Assembly (NCBI GenBank): GCA_048263775.1
Contig: JBLXDU010000004.1
Coordinates: forward strand, 324,290-388,289
DNA from: UBA1479 sp048263775
Lineage (GTDB): Bacteria > Pseudomonadota > Alphaproteobacteria > Rhodospirillales > Casp-alpha2
DNA: 64,000 bases
Direction of reading: 5' to 3'
Part shown: positions 48,897-56,564 of the stretch, one piece after another
Layout of the letters: the number at the start of each line of letters is the position of its first letter
Numbering within the stretch: position 1 is the stretch's first letter
Notes under the pieces: model-generated
Databases searched by the model: none
What the model saw: the letters and a program-made list of their open reading frames with translations, nothing else
What the model was told of the DNA's origin: nothing
Program-made: the position numbers and the translations under genes

Positions 48897-49853
48897 TCAG
48901 CCGACGACGCGGGCCAGACGGACCGCCGTTGCCCCCCGGTTGAGGCGCCGCGACGGCATGATCAGCACGCAATCGTCGTGGGGCGTGACCACGGGATCGT
49001 CGCCGTCGTAGCCCAGCACCGTGCCCGCCTTGGCGATGGTCTCGAGCCCGCGGTAATCCTCGGCAAAACGAAAGCGGTCGGTGCGGATGGTGACCGGATG
49101 GGTGACCTCGACGATCTTCTGCTTCGGTGGCTGCGGCCCCAGGTGGGGGCCCGCGAAATCCATGTCCACGGCCCCCGTGTACAACAGAAAGCGCAGCGCC
49201 GTTTCCTTGGCCATGATCTCCGACGATTTTTCCCAATGTTGGCCGCATTCGACCAGAAGCGCGTCCTTGGGCGAGGCCTCGTTGCGGAAATCCGCGTAAT
49301 CCCGCATGCGCCGCCCGGCGGCGTGGCCTTCGTCCATGACCACCAGTTCCGGCACGCCGACCCCTTCGGCCAGCCTGCGCCCCTTGTCGAGCGGCCCGGC
49401 CAGCATCAGGGCCCCGGTGGCATGCTGCATGGAATGAATGTCCAGCAGGCGGTCGACCGTGTCGATGAAGGGGCGAACTTCCCGGGCGCGCGTCAGTTCG
49501 ACCGATTGGCGCGGGCCGTCCAGGGTCCGGGCATCCCACAAACGGTTGAAATCCTCTTCCACGAAACGCGACGCCAGGGGTTCCGCCGGATCGAAGCGAG
49601 TATAGGCGGCGACGTTCATGAACCCCAGTGACAGTCTGCCCCGCTTGGGCCGCACGCCCAGTTTCATCAGCCAGTCAAGGGCGATGGCGCCGCACAGCTC
49701 GTTGCCGTGCACGACCGCCGTGATCATCACATGGGGGCCCGGTTCGGCCGCCTCGAAGCTGGTGATGTAATCGATGCCTGTGTTGCCCGCTTTGTAGGGG
49801 CTGATGTCCGGGGCCTCAAGCTGCACGGGGTATTCGGCGTCGGCGGTCGTCAT
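48897..49853 (-). CDS. Succinylglutamate desuccinylase / aspartoacylase family zinc deacylase
   Basis: A 318-residue zinc carboxypeptidase-fold deacylase of the AstE/ASPA family. The first two zinc ligands lie in VVHGNELCGAIAL (His, Glu) and the third in LLDIHSMQHATGALM. The substrate Arg and the catalytic Glu are in EEDFNRLWD and ALLVECGQHW. The C-terminal beta domain ends AVRLARVVG. Members remove acyl groups from N-acyl amino acids (N-succinylglutamate, N-acetylaspartate, N-acetyl-diaminobutyrate in ectoine use). It diverges from the peptide-type ABC operon across 168 bases, which suggests shared regulation or pathway. Confidence 0.87.
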   Translation of the reverse strand: MTTADAEYPVQLEAPDISPYKAGNTGIDYITSFEAAEPGPHVMITAVVHGNELCGAIALDWLMKLGVRPKRGRLSLGFMNVAAYTRFDPAEPLASRFVEEDFNRLWDARTLDGPRQSVELTRAREVRPFIDTVDRLLDIHSMQHATGALMLAGPLDKGRRLAEGVGVPELVVMDEGHAAGRRMRDYADFRNEASPKDALLVECGQHWEKSSEIMAKETALRFLLYTGAVDMDFAGPHLGPQPPKQKIVEVTHPVTIRTDRFRFAEDYRGLETIAKAGTVLGYDGDDPVVTPHDDCVLIMPSRRLNRGATAVRLARVVG

Positions 49854-50021
49854 GGCGGTCCTTATCGGCGGAAAAAGGGTTCATATCGAACGATCAAAGC
49901 CTTCTCAGGTCAAGCCCCGAACACCACCCGGCGGCGGTGCTTGTCGGCGGCGCAGGTTTGATGCAACATGATTTCCAACACCGGGCGTAATGACCCGGAT
50001 CATGCAGGGAGCCTAAACGAA

Positions 50022-51617
50022 ATGTATTTCCGTAAATCAATGATCGCGGCGGCGGCGGGCCTGTGCCTGACCTTCGCCGCTGGCACGGCCGCGCAGGCCC
50101 AGGCCATCACCATCGGGCTCGGCACGGAGCCGACCTCGATCGACCCGCACTATCACAACCTGGGTCCCAACAACCAGATCGCCCAGCACATCTTTTCCCG
50201 CCTGATGGAACAGGACCACAAGCAGCGCCTGATGCCCGGTCTGGCCACGGAATGGAAGCCGGTCGACGACACGACCTGGGAATTCAAGCTGCGGAAGGGC
50301 GTGAAGTTCCACGACGGATCGGAATTCAACGTCGACGACGTGATTTTCTCCATGGAGCGCGCGGCCGCACACCCGAACGCCAAGTCCAGCTTCAAGGTCT
50401 TCAGCCACAGCGGCGGCAAGACCTATGAGCGGGTCGACGACTACACGCTGCGCGTCAAGACGCCGGAGCCCTATCCCCTGATGGCGGTCGACCTGTCCAA
50501 CGTGCATATCGTTTCCGACAAGGCCAAGGGCCATTGGGAAGGCGACTTCAACAACGGCAGCCAGGCCGCCGGCACGGGTCCCTACAAGTTCGTCAAGTGG
50601 ATCAAGGGCGAGGTTCTGGAGTTCGAACGCAACGAGGATTATTGGGGCAAGAAGCCCCATTGGAAGTCCGTCGTGATCAAACCGATCAAATCGGCGCCGT
50701 CGCGTCTGGCCGCCCTTCTGGCTGGCGACGTGGACTTCATCGACCAAGTGCCGACGATCGACGTGGCGGGGCTCAAGAAGAACCCCAAGATATCGCTCAG
50801 CCAGGGCATCTCCAACCGGGTGATCTATCTGCACCTGGACCAGTATCGGGATGTCACGCCCTTCGCCAAGGGCCCGAACGGCGAGGAGATCAAGAACCCG
50901 TTCAAGGACGTACGCGTGCGCAAGGCGATTTCCAAGGCCATCAACCGCGACCTGATCATCGAACGGGTCATGGAAGGCATCGCCGTGAAGGCGGGTCAGC
51001 TTCTGCCCGACGGTTTCTTCGGCGTGTCCGACAAGCTGAAGCCCGACAATTACGACCCCAAGGCCGCCAAGGCCCTGTTGGCGGAGGCGGGCTATCCCAA
51101 CGGTTTCCAGACGACGCTGCACGGTCCCAACGACCGCTACATCAACGACGCCAAGATCGTCGAGGCGGTGGCCCAGATGCTGTCGCGCATCGGCATCATG
51201 ACGACCCCGGATACCATGCCGAAAAGCGTGTTCTTCAAACGCGGCAAGAACGGCGGGCCGGCCAAGCCGCCCGAATTTTCGTTCCTGCTGGTCGGTTGGG
51301 GTTCGGGTACGGGCGAAGCCTCGTCGCCGCTGCGCTCATTGCTCACCACCTATGACAAGGAAAAGGGCAACGGATCGTCTAACCGCGGTCTTTATTCCAG
51401 CGCCAAGATGGAAGCCGTCCTGAACCAGGCCCTGGCCACGGTCGATGATACCAAGCGGGCGGCGTTGCTGGCCCAGGCCACGGAAATCGCCATCGGCGAA
51501 GACATGGGCCTGATCCCGCTGCACTACCAGGTCAACACCTGGGCCGCGAAGAAGGGTCTCAAGTACCTGGCGCGCACGGACGAGCGCACGGTCGCCTACG
51601 ACATCCAGCCCGAGTAG
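50022..51617 (+). CDS. ABC transporter substrate-binding protein (dipeptide/oligopeptide family 5)
   Basis: A periplasmic binding protein of 531 residues. The signal peptide (SMIAAAAGLCLTFAAGTAAQA) ends near residue 26. ITIGLGTEPTSIDPHYHNLGPNNQIAQHIF opens the SBP-5 domain, with LATEWKPVDDTTWEFKLRKGVKFHDGSEFNVDDV and ALLAEAGYPNGFQ...YDPKAAK later on, all typical of DppA/OppA-type proteins. The ligand cannot be read; family 5 also binds other N-acyl amino acids and oligosaccharides. The start at 50022 has GGGAG about 12 bases upstream. Followed by two permeases, two ATPases and a deacylase. Confidence 0.93.
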   Translation: MYFRKSMIAAAAGLCLTFAAGTAAQAQAITIGLGTEPTSIDPHYHNLGPNNQIAQHIFSRLMEQDHKQRLMPGLATEWKPVDDTTWEFKLRKGVKFHDGSEFNVDDVIFSMERAAAHPNAKSSFKVFSHSGGKTYERVDDYTLRVKTPEPYPLMAVDLSNVHIVSDKAKGHWEGDFNNGSQAAGTGPYKFVKWIKGEVLEFERNEDYWGKKPHWKSVVIKPIKSAPSRLAALLAGDVDFIDQVPTIDVAGLKKNPKISLSQGISNRVIYLHLDQYRDVTPFAKGPNGEEIKNPFKDVRVRKAISKAINRDLIIERVMEGIAVKAGQLLPDGFFGVSDKLKPDNYDPKAAKALLAEAGYPNGFQTTLHGPNDRYINDAKIVEAVAQMLSRIGIMTTPDTMPKSVFFKRGKNGGPAKPPEFSFLLVGWGSGTGEASSPLRSLLTTYDKEKGNGSSNRGLYSSAKMEAVLNQALATVDDTKRAALLAQATEIAIGEDMGLIPLHYQVNTWAAKKGLKYLARTDERTVAYDIQPE

Positions 51618-51683
51618 GGGCACCGCCGGAACAAGGGGGCGGCCAGCGGCGCGCCGCCCCCACGTCCGGCCGGGGGGTAATCC

Positions 51684-52661
51684 ATGACCGTTTTCATCAT
51701 CCGCCGGATTATGCAGAGCCTTGCCGTCGTCATGGTGATGTCGTTCATCGTGTTCGGCGGGGTCAACATCGTCGGCGACCCGGTCGAGATGATGGTGTCC
51801 GACGAGGCGACGCAGGAGGAGCGGGAAAAAGTCATCCGCTCCATGGGCCTCGATAAACCCTGGTACGTGCAGTACGGGCGGTTCGTCGCCGGCGCGCTTG
51901 AGGGCAACCTGGGCAAGTCATTCGTCTATGGCGAGCCGGCCCTGGAAATCATCATCCACCGCATTCCCGCGACCTTCGAACTGGCGCTGGCGGCCCTGTT
52001 GCTGGCGATCGTCATCGGCATACCGCTCGGCGTCTATGCGGGCCTGAAACCGGATACCGTCGCATCCAAATCGATCATGGCGGGATCGATCCTGGGGTTC
52101 TCGCTGCCGACCTTCTGGGTCGGGTTGATGTTCATCATGGTGTTCGCGGTGATCCTCGGCTGGCTGCCTTCGACGGGGCGCGGCGATACGGTGCCCTTGC
52201 TCGGCATCGACGTCAGCTTCCTGACCCTGGACGGGCTGGCGCACCTGTTCCTGCCGGCGCTCAACCTGGCGCTGTTCAAGATATCCCTGGTCATCCGTCT
52301 GGCCCGCGCCGGCACCCGCGAAGTCGTTCACCAGGACTACATCAAGTTCGCGCGCGCCAAGGGGCTGCGCAACAGCCGCATCGTCCTGGTGCATTTGATG
52401 AAGAACATCATGATCCCCGTGGTCACTGTTCTGGGTCTTGAATTCGGCGGCCTGATCGCGTTTTCCGTGGTCACGGAAACGGTCTTCGCCTGGCCCGGCA
52501 TGGGTAAGCTGATCATCGACTCGATCCAGTCGCTCGACCGTCCGGTGATCGTCGCCTACCTGATGATCATCGTGCTCATCTTCGTCATCATCAATCTGGT
52601 GGTTGATGTGCTGTATTCCATCCTGGATCCGCGGGTCCGCCTGTCGGAAATGAAATCATGA
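51684..52661 (+). CDS. ABC transporter permease (DppB-like)
   Basis: A 325-residue inner-membrane permease with six helices and the OppB/DppB signature region. The first helix FIIRRIMQSLAVVMVMSFIVFGGVNIVGDP is followed by a long periplasmic loop (EEREKVIRSMGLDKPWYVQYGRFV). The EAA-like loop is EVVHQDYIKFARAKGLRNSRIVLVHLMKNI. It partners with the DppC-like protein at 52658. It overlaps that gene by four bases. Confidence 0.95.
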   Translation: MTVFIIRRIMQSLAVVMVMSFIVFGGVNIVGDPVEMMVSDEATQEEREKVIRSMGLDKPWYVQYGRFVAGALEGNLGKSFVYGEPALEIIIHRIPATFELALAALLLAIVIGIPLGVYAGLKPDTVASKSIMAGSILGFSLPTFWVGLMFIMVFAVILGWLPSTGRGDTVPLLGIDVSFLTLDGLAHLFLPALNLALFKISLVIRLARAGTREVVHQDYIKFARAKGLRNSRIVLVHLMKNIMIPVVTVLGLEFGGLIAFSVVTETVFAWPGMGKLIIDSIQSLDRPVIVAYLMIIVLIFVIINLVVDVLYSILDPRVRLSEMKS

Positions 52662-53575
52662 GTGAGACCGCCGCACCCCCGGCCCCCGCCGACGCGGGCA
52701 AGGTGGAAACGCCGTTCCGCCGTTTCTGCCGCGACTATGCGGACAGCCGCATCGCCACGGCGGCGCTGGCGGTGTTGGCGGCGATCATACTGCTTGCCTT
52801 GTTCGCCCCCTGGGTCGCGCCGACGGATCCTTACGATTTGGCCAGCGTCAGCATCCTCGATGGCAAGCTGAAGCCGGGCAGCCAGTCCATGGACGGGCTG
52901 ACCTATTGGCTGGGCACCGACGGCGCCGGGCGTGATCTGGTTTCGGCGATTATCTACGGCCTGCGTATCTCGCTTGGCGTCGGCGTCATGTCGGGGGTGT
53001 TCGCGCTCTGCATCGGCACGGCGGTGGGTCTGGCGGCGGCCTATTTCGGCGGCCGCGTCGACGCCTTCATCATGCGCGTGGTCGATATACAATTGTCGTT
53101 CCCGGCGATCCTCATCGCGTTGATCCTGCTCGCCATTCTGGGCAAGGGCGTGGACAAGATCACCATCGCGCTGGTCATCGCACAATGGGCCTATTACGCG
53201 CGCACCGTGCGCGGCTCGGCCCTGGTTGAACGCAACAAGGAATACATCGAGGCGGCGCAGTGCCTTGCCCTCGGCCATAACCGGATCGTGTTCCGCCATC
53301 TGTTCCCCAATTGCCTGCCGCCGCTCATCGTGGTCGGCACGATCCAGACGGCGCATGCCATTTCGCTGGAGGCAACGCTCAGCTTCCTCGGCGTGGGCCT
53401 GCCGATTTCGGAGCCGTCCCTGGGCCTGCTGATCTCCAACGGGTTCGACTTCATGTTGTCGGGTCTGTACTGGATCAGCTTTTTCCCCGGGGTGGCGCTG
53501 CTTGTCACCATCGTCGCCATCAATCTGGTGGGGGACCAGCTGCGTGACGTGCTCAACCCGCGTTTGCAGAAATAA
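52658..53575 (+). CDS. ABC transporter permease (DppC-like)
   Basis: A 305-residue permease of the OppC/DppC type. The N-terminal cytoplasmic helix FRRFCRDYADSRIATAALAVLAAIILLALFAPWVAP is typical, as are GTDGAGRDLVSAIIYGLRISLGVGVM and the EAA loop VERNKEYIEAAQCLALGHNRIVFRHLFPNCLPPLIV. Near the end, FMLSGLYWISFFPGVALLVTIVAINLVGDQLRDVLNPRL. It forms the channel with DppB. ATGA overlap with the previous gene. Confidence 0.95.
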   Translation: MSETAAPPAPADAGKVETPFRRFCRDYADSRIATAALAVLAAIILLALFAPWVAPTDPYDLASVSILDGKLKPGSQSMDGLTYWLGTDGAGRDLVSAIIYGLRISLGVGVMSGVFALCIGTAVGLAAAYFGGRVDAFIMRVVDIQLSFPAILIALILLAILGKGVDKITIALVIAQWAYYARTVRGSALVERNKEYIEAAQCLALGHNRIVFRHLFPNCLPPLIVVGTIQTAHAISLEATLSFLGVGLPISEPSLGLLISNGFDFMLSGLYWISFFPGVALLVTIVAINLVGDQLRDVLNPRLQK

Positions 53576-53592
53576 GGACGCGATAGCAGACC

Positions 53593-54588
53593 ATGAACAA
53601 CGGCGCGCCCACTCTGCAGGTCGACAACCTGGAAACCCATTTCTTCACCAAGGACGGCGTGGCCAAGGCCGTCGACGGCGTCAGCTTTTCGGTCAACCGG
53701 GGCGAGATCATGGGCCTGGTCGGCGAGTCCGGATCGGGCAAGTCGGTGACCGGGTTCTCGATCCTGGGCCTGGTCGATCCGCCGGGTCGGGTGATCGGCG
53801 GCCGGGTCCTGTTTCAGGGCACGGATCTGTTGACCCTGGATCCGGAAGGCCTGCGCCAGCTTCGCGGCAACCGCATCGCGATGATCTTCCAGGACCCGAT
53901 GATGACGCTCAATCCGGTTCTGCGCGTCGACACGCAAATGATCGAAACCGTGCGCGCCCACGATTCCTCGGTCAGCGAGGACGCGGCCCGGGCCCGGGCC
54001 CGCGACGCCCTCGGCCAGGTCGGCATCCCCAGCCCGGACGAGCGTCTCAAGGCCTATCCCCACCAGTTTTCCGGCGGCATGCGCCAGCGCGTGGCGATCG
54101 CCATCGCGCTTTTGAACAAGCCGGACCTGATCATCGCCGACGAGCCGACCACGGCGCTCGACGTCACCATCCAGGGACAGATTTTGTACGAAGCGCAGAA
54201 GCTGTGCCGCGAAACCGGCACGGCGCTGATCTGGATCACCCACGACCTTGCGGTGATCGCGGGCCTGGCCGATCAGATCAGTGTCATGTACGCCGGGCGC
54301 ATCGTCGAACAGGGAATGCTGGATGAGGTCCTCGACCGGCCCGCCCATCCCTACACGCGGGGGCTTCTGGGTTCCGTGCCCGGGCACAACACGCGGGGCA
54401 AGCGGCTGTACCAGATTCCCGGCATGACGCCGTCGCTGCTGAATCTGCCCCGGGGATGCGCCTTCAAGGACCGCTGCCCCCATGGCGACGAAGCCTGTGA
54501 CGTGGCGCCGGAGATCACCCATCCGTTGCCGGGGCGGGCGTTGCGCTGCGCCCATCCGCAGTTGGATGCGGGGGGCAGGGCGCCATGA
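53593..54588 (+). CDS. ABC transporter ATPase (DppD/OppD-like)
   Basis: A 331-residue ATPase. Walker A GESGSGKSVTG, signature FSGGMRQRVAIAIAL, Walker B DLIIADEPTTALD and switch His in THDLAVIAGLADQ are complete. The C-terminal oligopeptide extension with GCAFKDRCPHGDEACDV has the paired cysteines (a Fe-S or zinc-binding element typical of DppD). It follows the permease with a 17-base gap and overlaps the next ATPase by four bases. Confidence 0.95.
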   Translation: MNNGAPTLQVDNLETHFFTKDGVAKAVDGVSFSVNRGEIMGLVGESGSGKSVTGFSILGLVDPPGRVIGGRVLFQGTDLLTLDPEGLRQLRGNRIAMIFQDPMMTLNPVLRVDTQMIETVRAHDSSVSEDAARARARDALGQVGIPSPDERLKAYPHQFSGGMRQRVAIAIALLNKPDLIIADEPTTALDVTIQGQILYEAQKLCRETGTALIWITHDLAVIAGLADQISVMYAGRIVEQGMLDEVLDRPAHPYTRGLLGSVPGHNTRGKRLYQIPGMTPSLLNLPRGCAFKDRCPHGDEACDVAPEITHPLPGRALRCAHPQLDAGGRAP

Positions 54589-55580
54589 CCGCGATCCTGG
54601 AATTGACGGACGTCACCAAGAACTTCGTGAAGCCGTTGGACGCGGCGGCCAAGCTGGCGCGTTATCTCGGCGCCAAGGTCACGGAAGAGGTCGTGCACGC
54701 CGTCGACGGTGTGTCCCTGAAGATCGCCAAGGGCGAGGTCGTCGGCCTGGTCGGTGAGTCGGGCTGCGGCAAGTCGACCCTCGGGCGCATGGTCGCCGGC
54801 ATTCTGGAGCCGACGGCGGGGGCGATCCACTACAAGGGAAATCTGGTCTCCGCCATGGACAAGGATGCGGGGCACAAGACCGCGCTCGCCATCCAGATGA
54901 TTTTTCAGGACCCCTTCGCCAGCCTCAATCCGCGGATGCGGGTGCAGGACATTATCGGTGAGGCCCCCGTGCGTCACGGCATCGTCACCAAGGCCGGGGC
55001 CGCCGATTACGTGGCCGAGGTCATGCGACGGGTCGGGCTCGACCCGGACTATCGCCGGCGTTATCCGCACCAATTCTCGGGCGGTCAGCGTCAGCGCATC
55101 GGCATCGCCCGGGCCCTTGCCGTGAATCCGGAATTCCTGGTTTGCGACGAAGCCATCGCGGCGCTGGACGTGTCCATCCAGGCCCAGGTCATCAATCTGT
55201 TCATGGACCTGCGCGAAGATTTGGATCTGACCTATCTGTTCATCAGTCATGATCTTTCGGTGGTCGAACACATTTCCGACCGGGTCGTCATCATGTACCT
55301 GGGCCGGGTCGTCGAGATGGCGTCGACGGAAGACATTTTCGCCAGCCCCAACCATCCCTATACCCAGGCGTTGTTGAACGAGGTCCCACGCCTCGACATC
55401 CGCGGGCTTGATTATCAGCCCATTTCAGGGGAAATCCCGTCGCCGCTCGACCCGCCCCCGGGCTGTCATTTCCATCCGCGCTGCCCGCATGCCACGGCGC
55501 GCTGCCGTGAAGAGCGGCCCGAACTCCGTGAAATCGCGCCCGGCCGCATCGCCGCCTGCCATTTGAACGACGGCCCATGA
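54585..55580 (+). CDS. ABC transporter ATPase (DppF/OppF-like)
   Basis: A 331-residue ATPase pairing with the DppD-like subunit. Walker A GESGCGKSTLG, signature FSGGQRQRIGIARAL, H-loop in ISHDLSVVEHISD, and a C-terminal GCHFHPRCPHATARC cysteine cluster. The Walker B region reads FLVCDEAIAALD, with Ala where most members have Pro after the catalytic Glu (DEP); the Asp-Glu pair itself is intact. It overlaps the N-formylglutamate amidohydrolase gene by four bases (ATGA). Confidence 0.95.
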   Translation: MTAILELTDVTKNFVKPLDAAAKLARYLGAKVTEEVVHAVDGVSLKIAKGEVVGLVGESGCGKSTLGRMVAGILEPTAGAIHYKGNLVSAMDKDAGHKTALAIQMIFQDPFASLNPRMRVQDIIGEAPVRHGIVTKAGAADYVAEVMRRVGLDPDYRRRYPHQFSGGQRQRIGIARALAVNPEFLVCDEAIAALDVSIQAQVINLFMDLREDLDLTYLFISHDLSVVEHISDRVVIMYLGRVVEMASTEDIFASPNHPYTQALLNEVPRLDIRGLDYQPISGEIPSPLDPPPGCHFHPRCPHATARCREERPELREIAPGRIAACHLNDGP

Positions 55581-56461
55581 CGGCGCTCCCCGATCTGGAC
55601 GTTCCCGGTGTGTTGCGTCTGCACGCGGCGACGGAACCGGCGGTCCCCTTGGTTTTCGATTCTCCCCATAGCGGATCGATCTATCCCGAAGGCTTCCGCC
55701 CCGCCGTGGCGATCGCGGCTCTGCGCCCGGCCGAGGATGCTTTCGTCGATGATCTTTTCGCGGCGGCCCCGGGGAAGGGGGCGGCGCTTCTCGAAGCCTT
55801 GTTTCCACGGCTTTACGTCGATCCCAACCGCAACGAGACGGATATGGATCCGGTTCATGTCGACGGATCCTGGGACGGCCCGCCGTTGCAGCCGGGGCCG
55901 AAGGCCAAGCTGGGACAGGGGCTTGTCTGGATGCGCCGTCCACCGGGCCTGCCCGTCTATGACGGCAAGATCGCCGCCGCCGACCTGCGGGCGCGGATTG
56001 ACGATTACCATAGGCCCTATCACGCGGCGCTTGGGCGCATGCTGGATTGGGCGGCGAGACGGTTCGGCGGTTACTATCACATCAATTGCCATTCCATGCC
56101 GGCCGTGGCGACGGCCATGTCGGCGGAACCGGAGGGCACGGCGCGCCCCGATTTCGTGCTCGGCACGCGTGACGGCACGACCACCGGGCCGGCCTTGATC
56201 GATTGCGTCCGCAATTATCTGTCCGCCCGTGGCTACGATGTGCGGGTCGATCATTGGTACAAGGGGGTGGAGATCGTCCGTCTGGCCGGCGATCCGGCCC
56301 GGGGACGCCACAGCCTGCAGATCGAAATCAACCGGCGCCTTTACATGGACGAACAGAAGATCGAGAAATCCGCCGGCTATGCCGACATGAAAACCATCAT
56401 CACCGGCCTGATCGATGAACTGCGGCGGTTCGCGGCTGACCATCCTCCTGGACCAAAGTAA
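55577..56461 (+). CDS. N-formylglutamate amidohydrolase family protein
   Basis: A 294-residue zinc-dependent hydrolase that removes formate from N-formyl-L-glutamate (HutG-type, last step of one histidine route) or related N-acyl amino acids. FDSPHSGSIYPEGFR, VDPNRNE, HRPYHAALGRML and INCHSMPA...DFVLGTRDG are family segments containing the His/Glu metal ligands. GVEIVRLAGDPARGRHSLQIEINRRLYM closes the domain. Its ATG overlaps the stop of the ATPase gene, so it is translationally coupled to the transporter, not to hut genes. Confidence 0.93.
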   Translation: MTALPDLDVPGVLRLHAATEPAVPLVFDSPHSGSIYPEGFRPAVAIAALRPAEDAFVDDLFAAAPGKGAALLEALFPRLYVDPNRNETDMDPVHVDGSWDGPPLQPGPKAKLGQGLVWMRRPPGLPVYDGKIAAADLRARIDDYHRPYHAALGRMLDWAARRFGGYYHINCHSMPAVATAMSAEPEGTARPDFVLGTRDGTTTGPALIDCVRNYLSARGYDVRVDHWYKGVEIVRLAGDPARGRHSLQIEINRRLYMDEQKIEKSAGYADMKTIITGLIDELRRFAADHPPGPK

Positions 56462-56564
56462 GCGATGAAAAATACCGGCAGGCCTGTAAAATCGGCGCGG
56501 ACGACCTGGGAGCGCCCATGACACAGAACACCGCGAATCACCTCATGGCCATTGATATGGCGGC

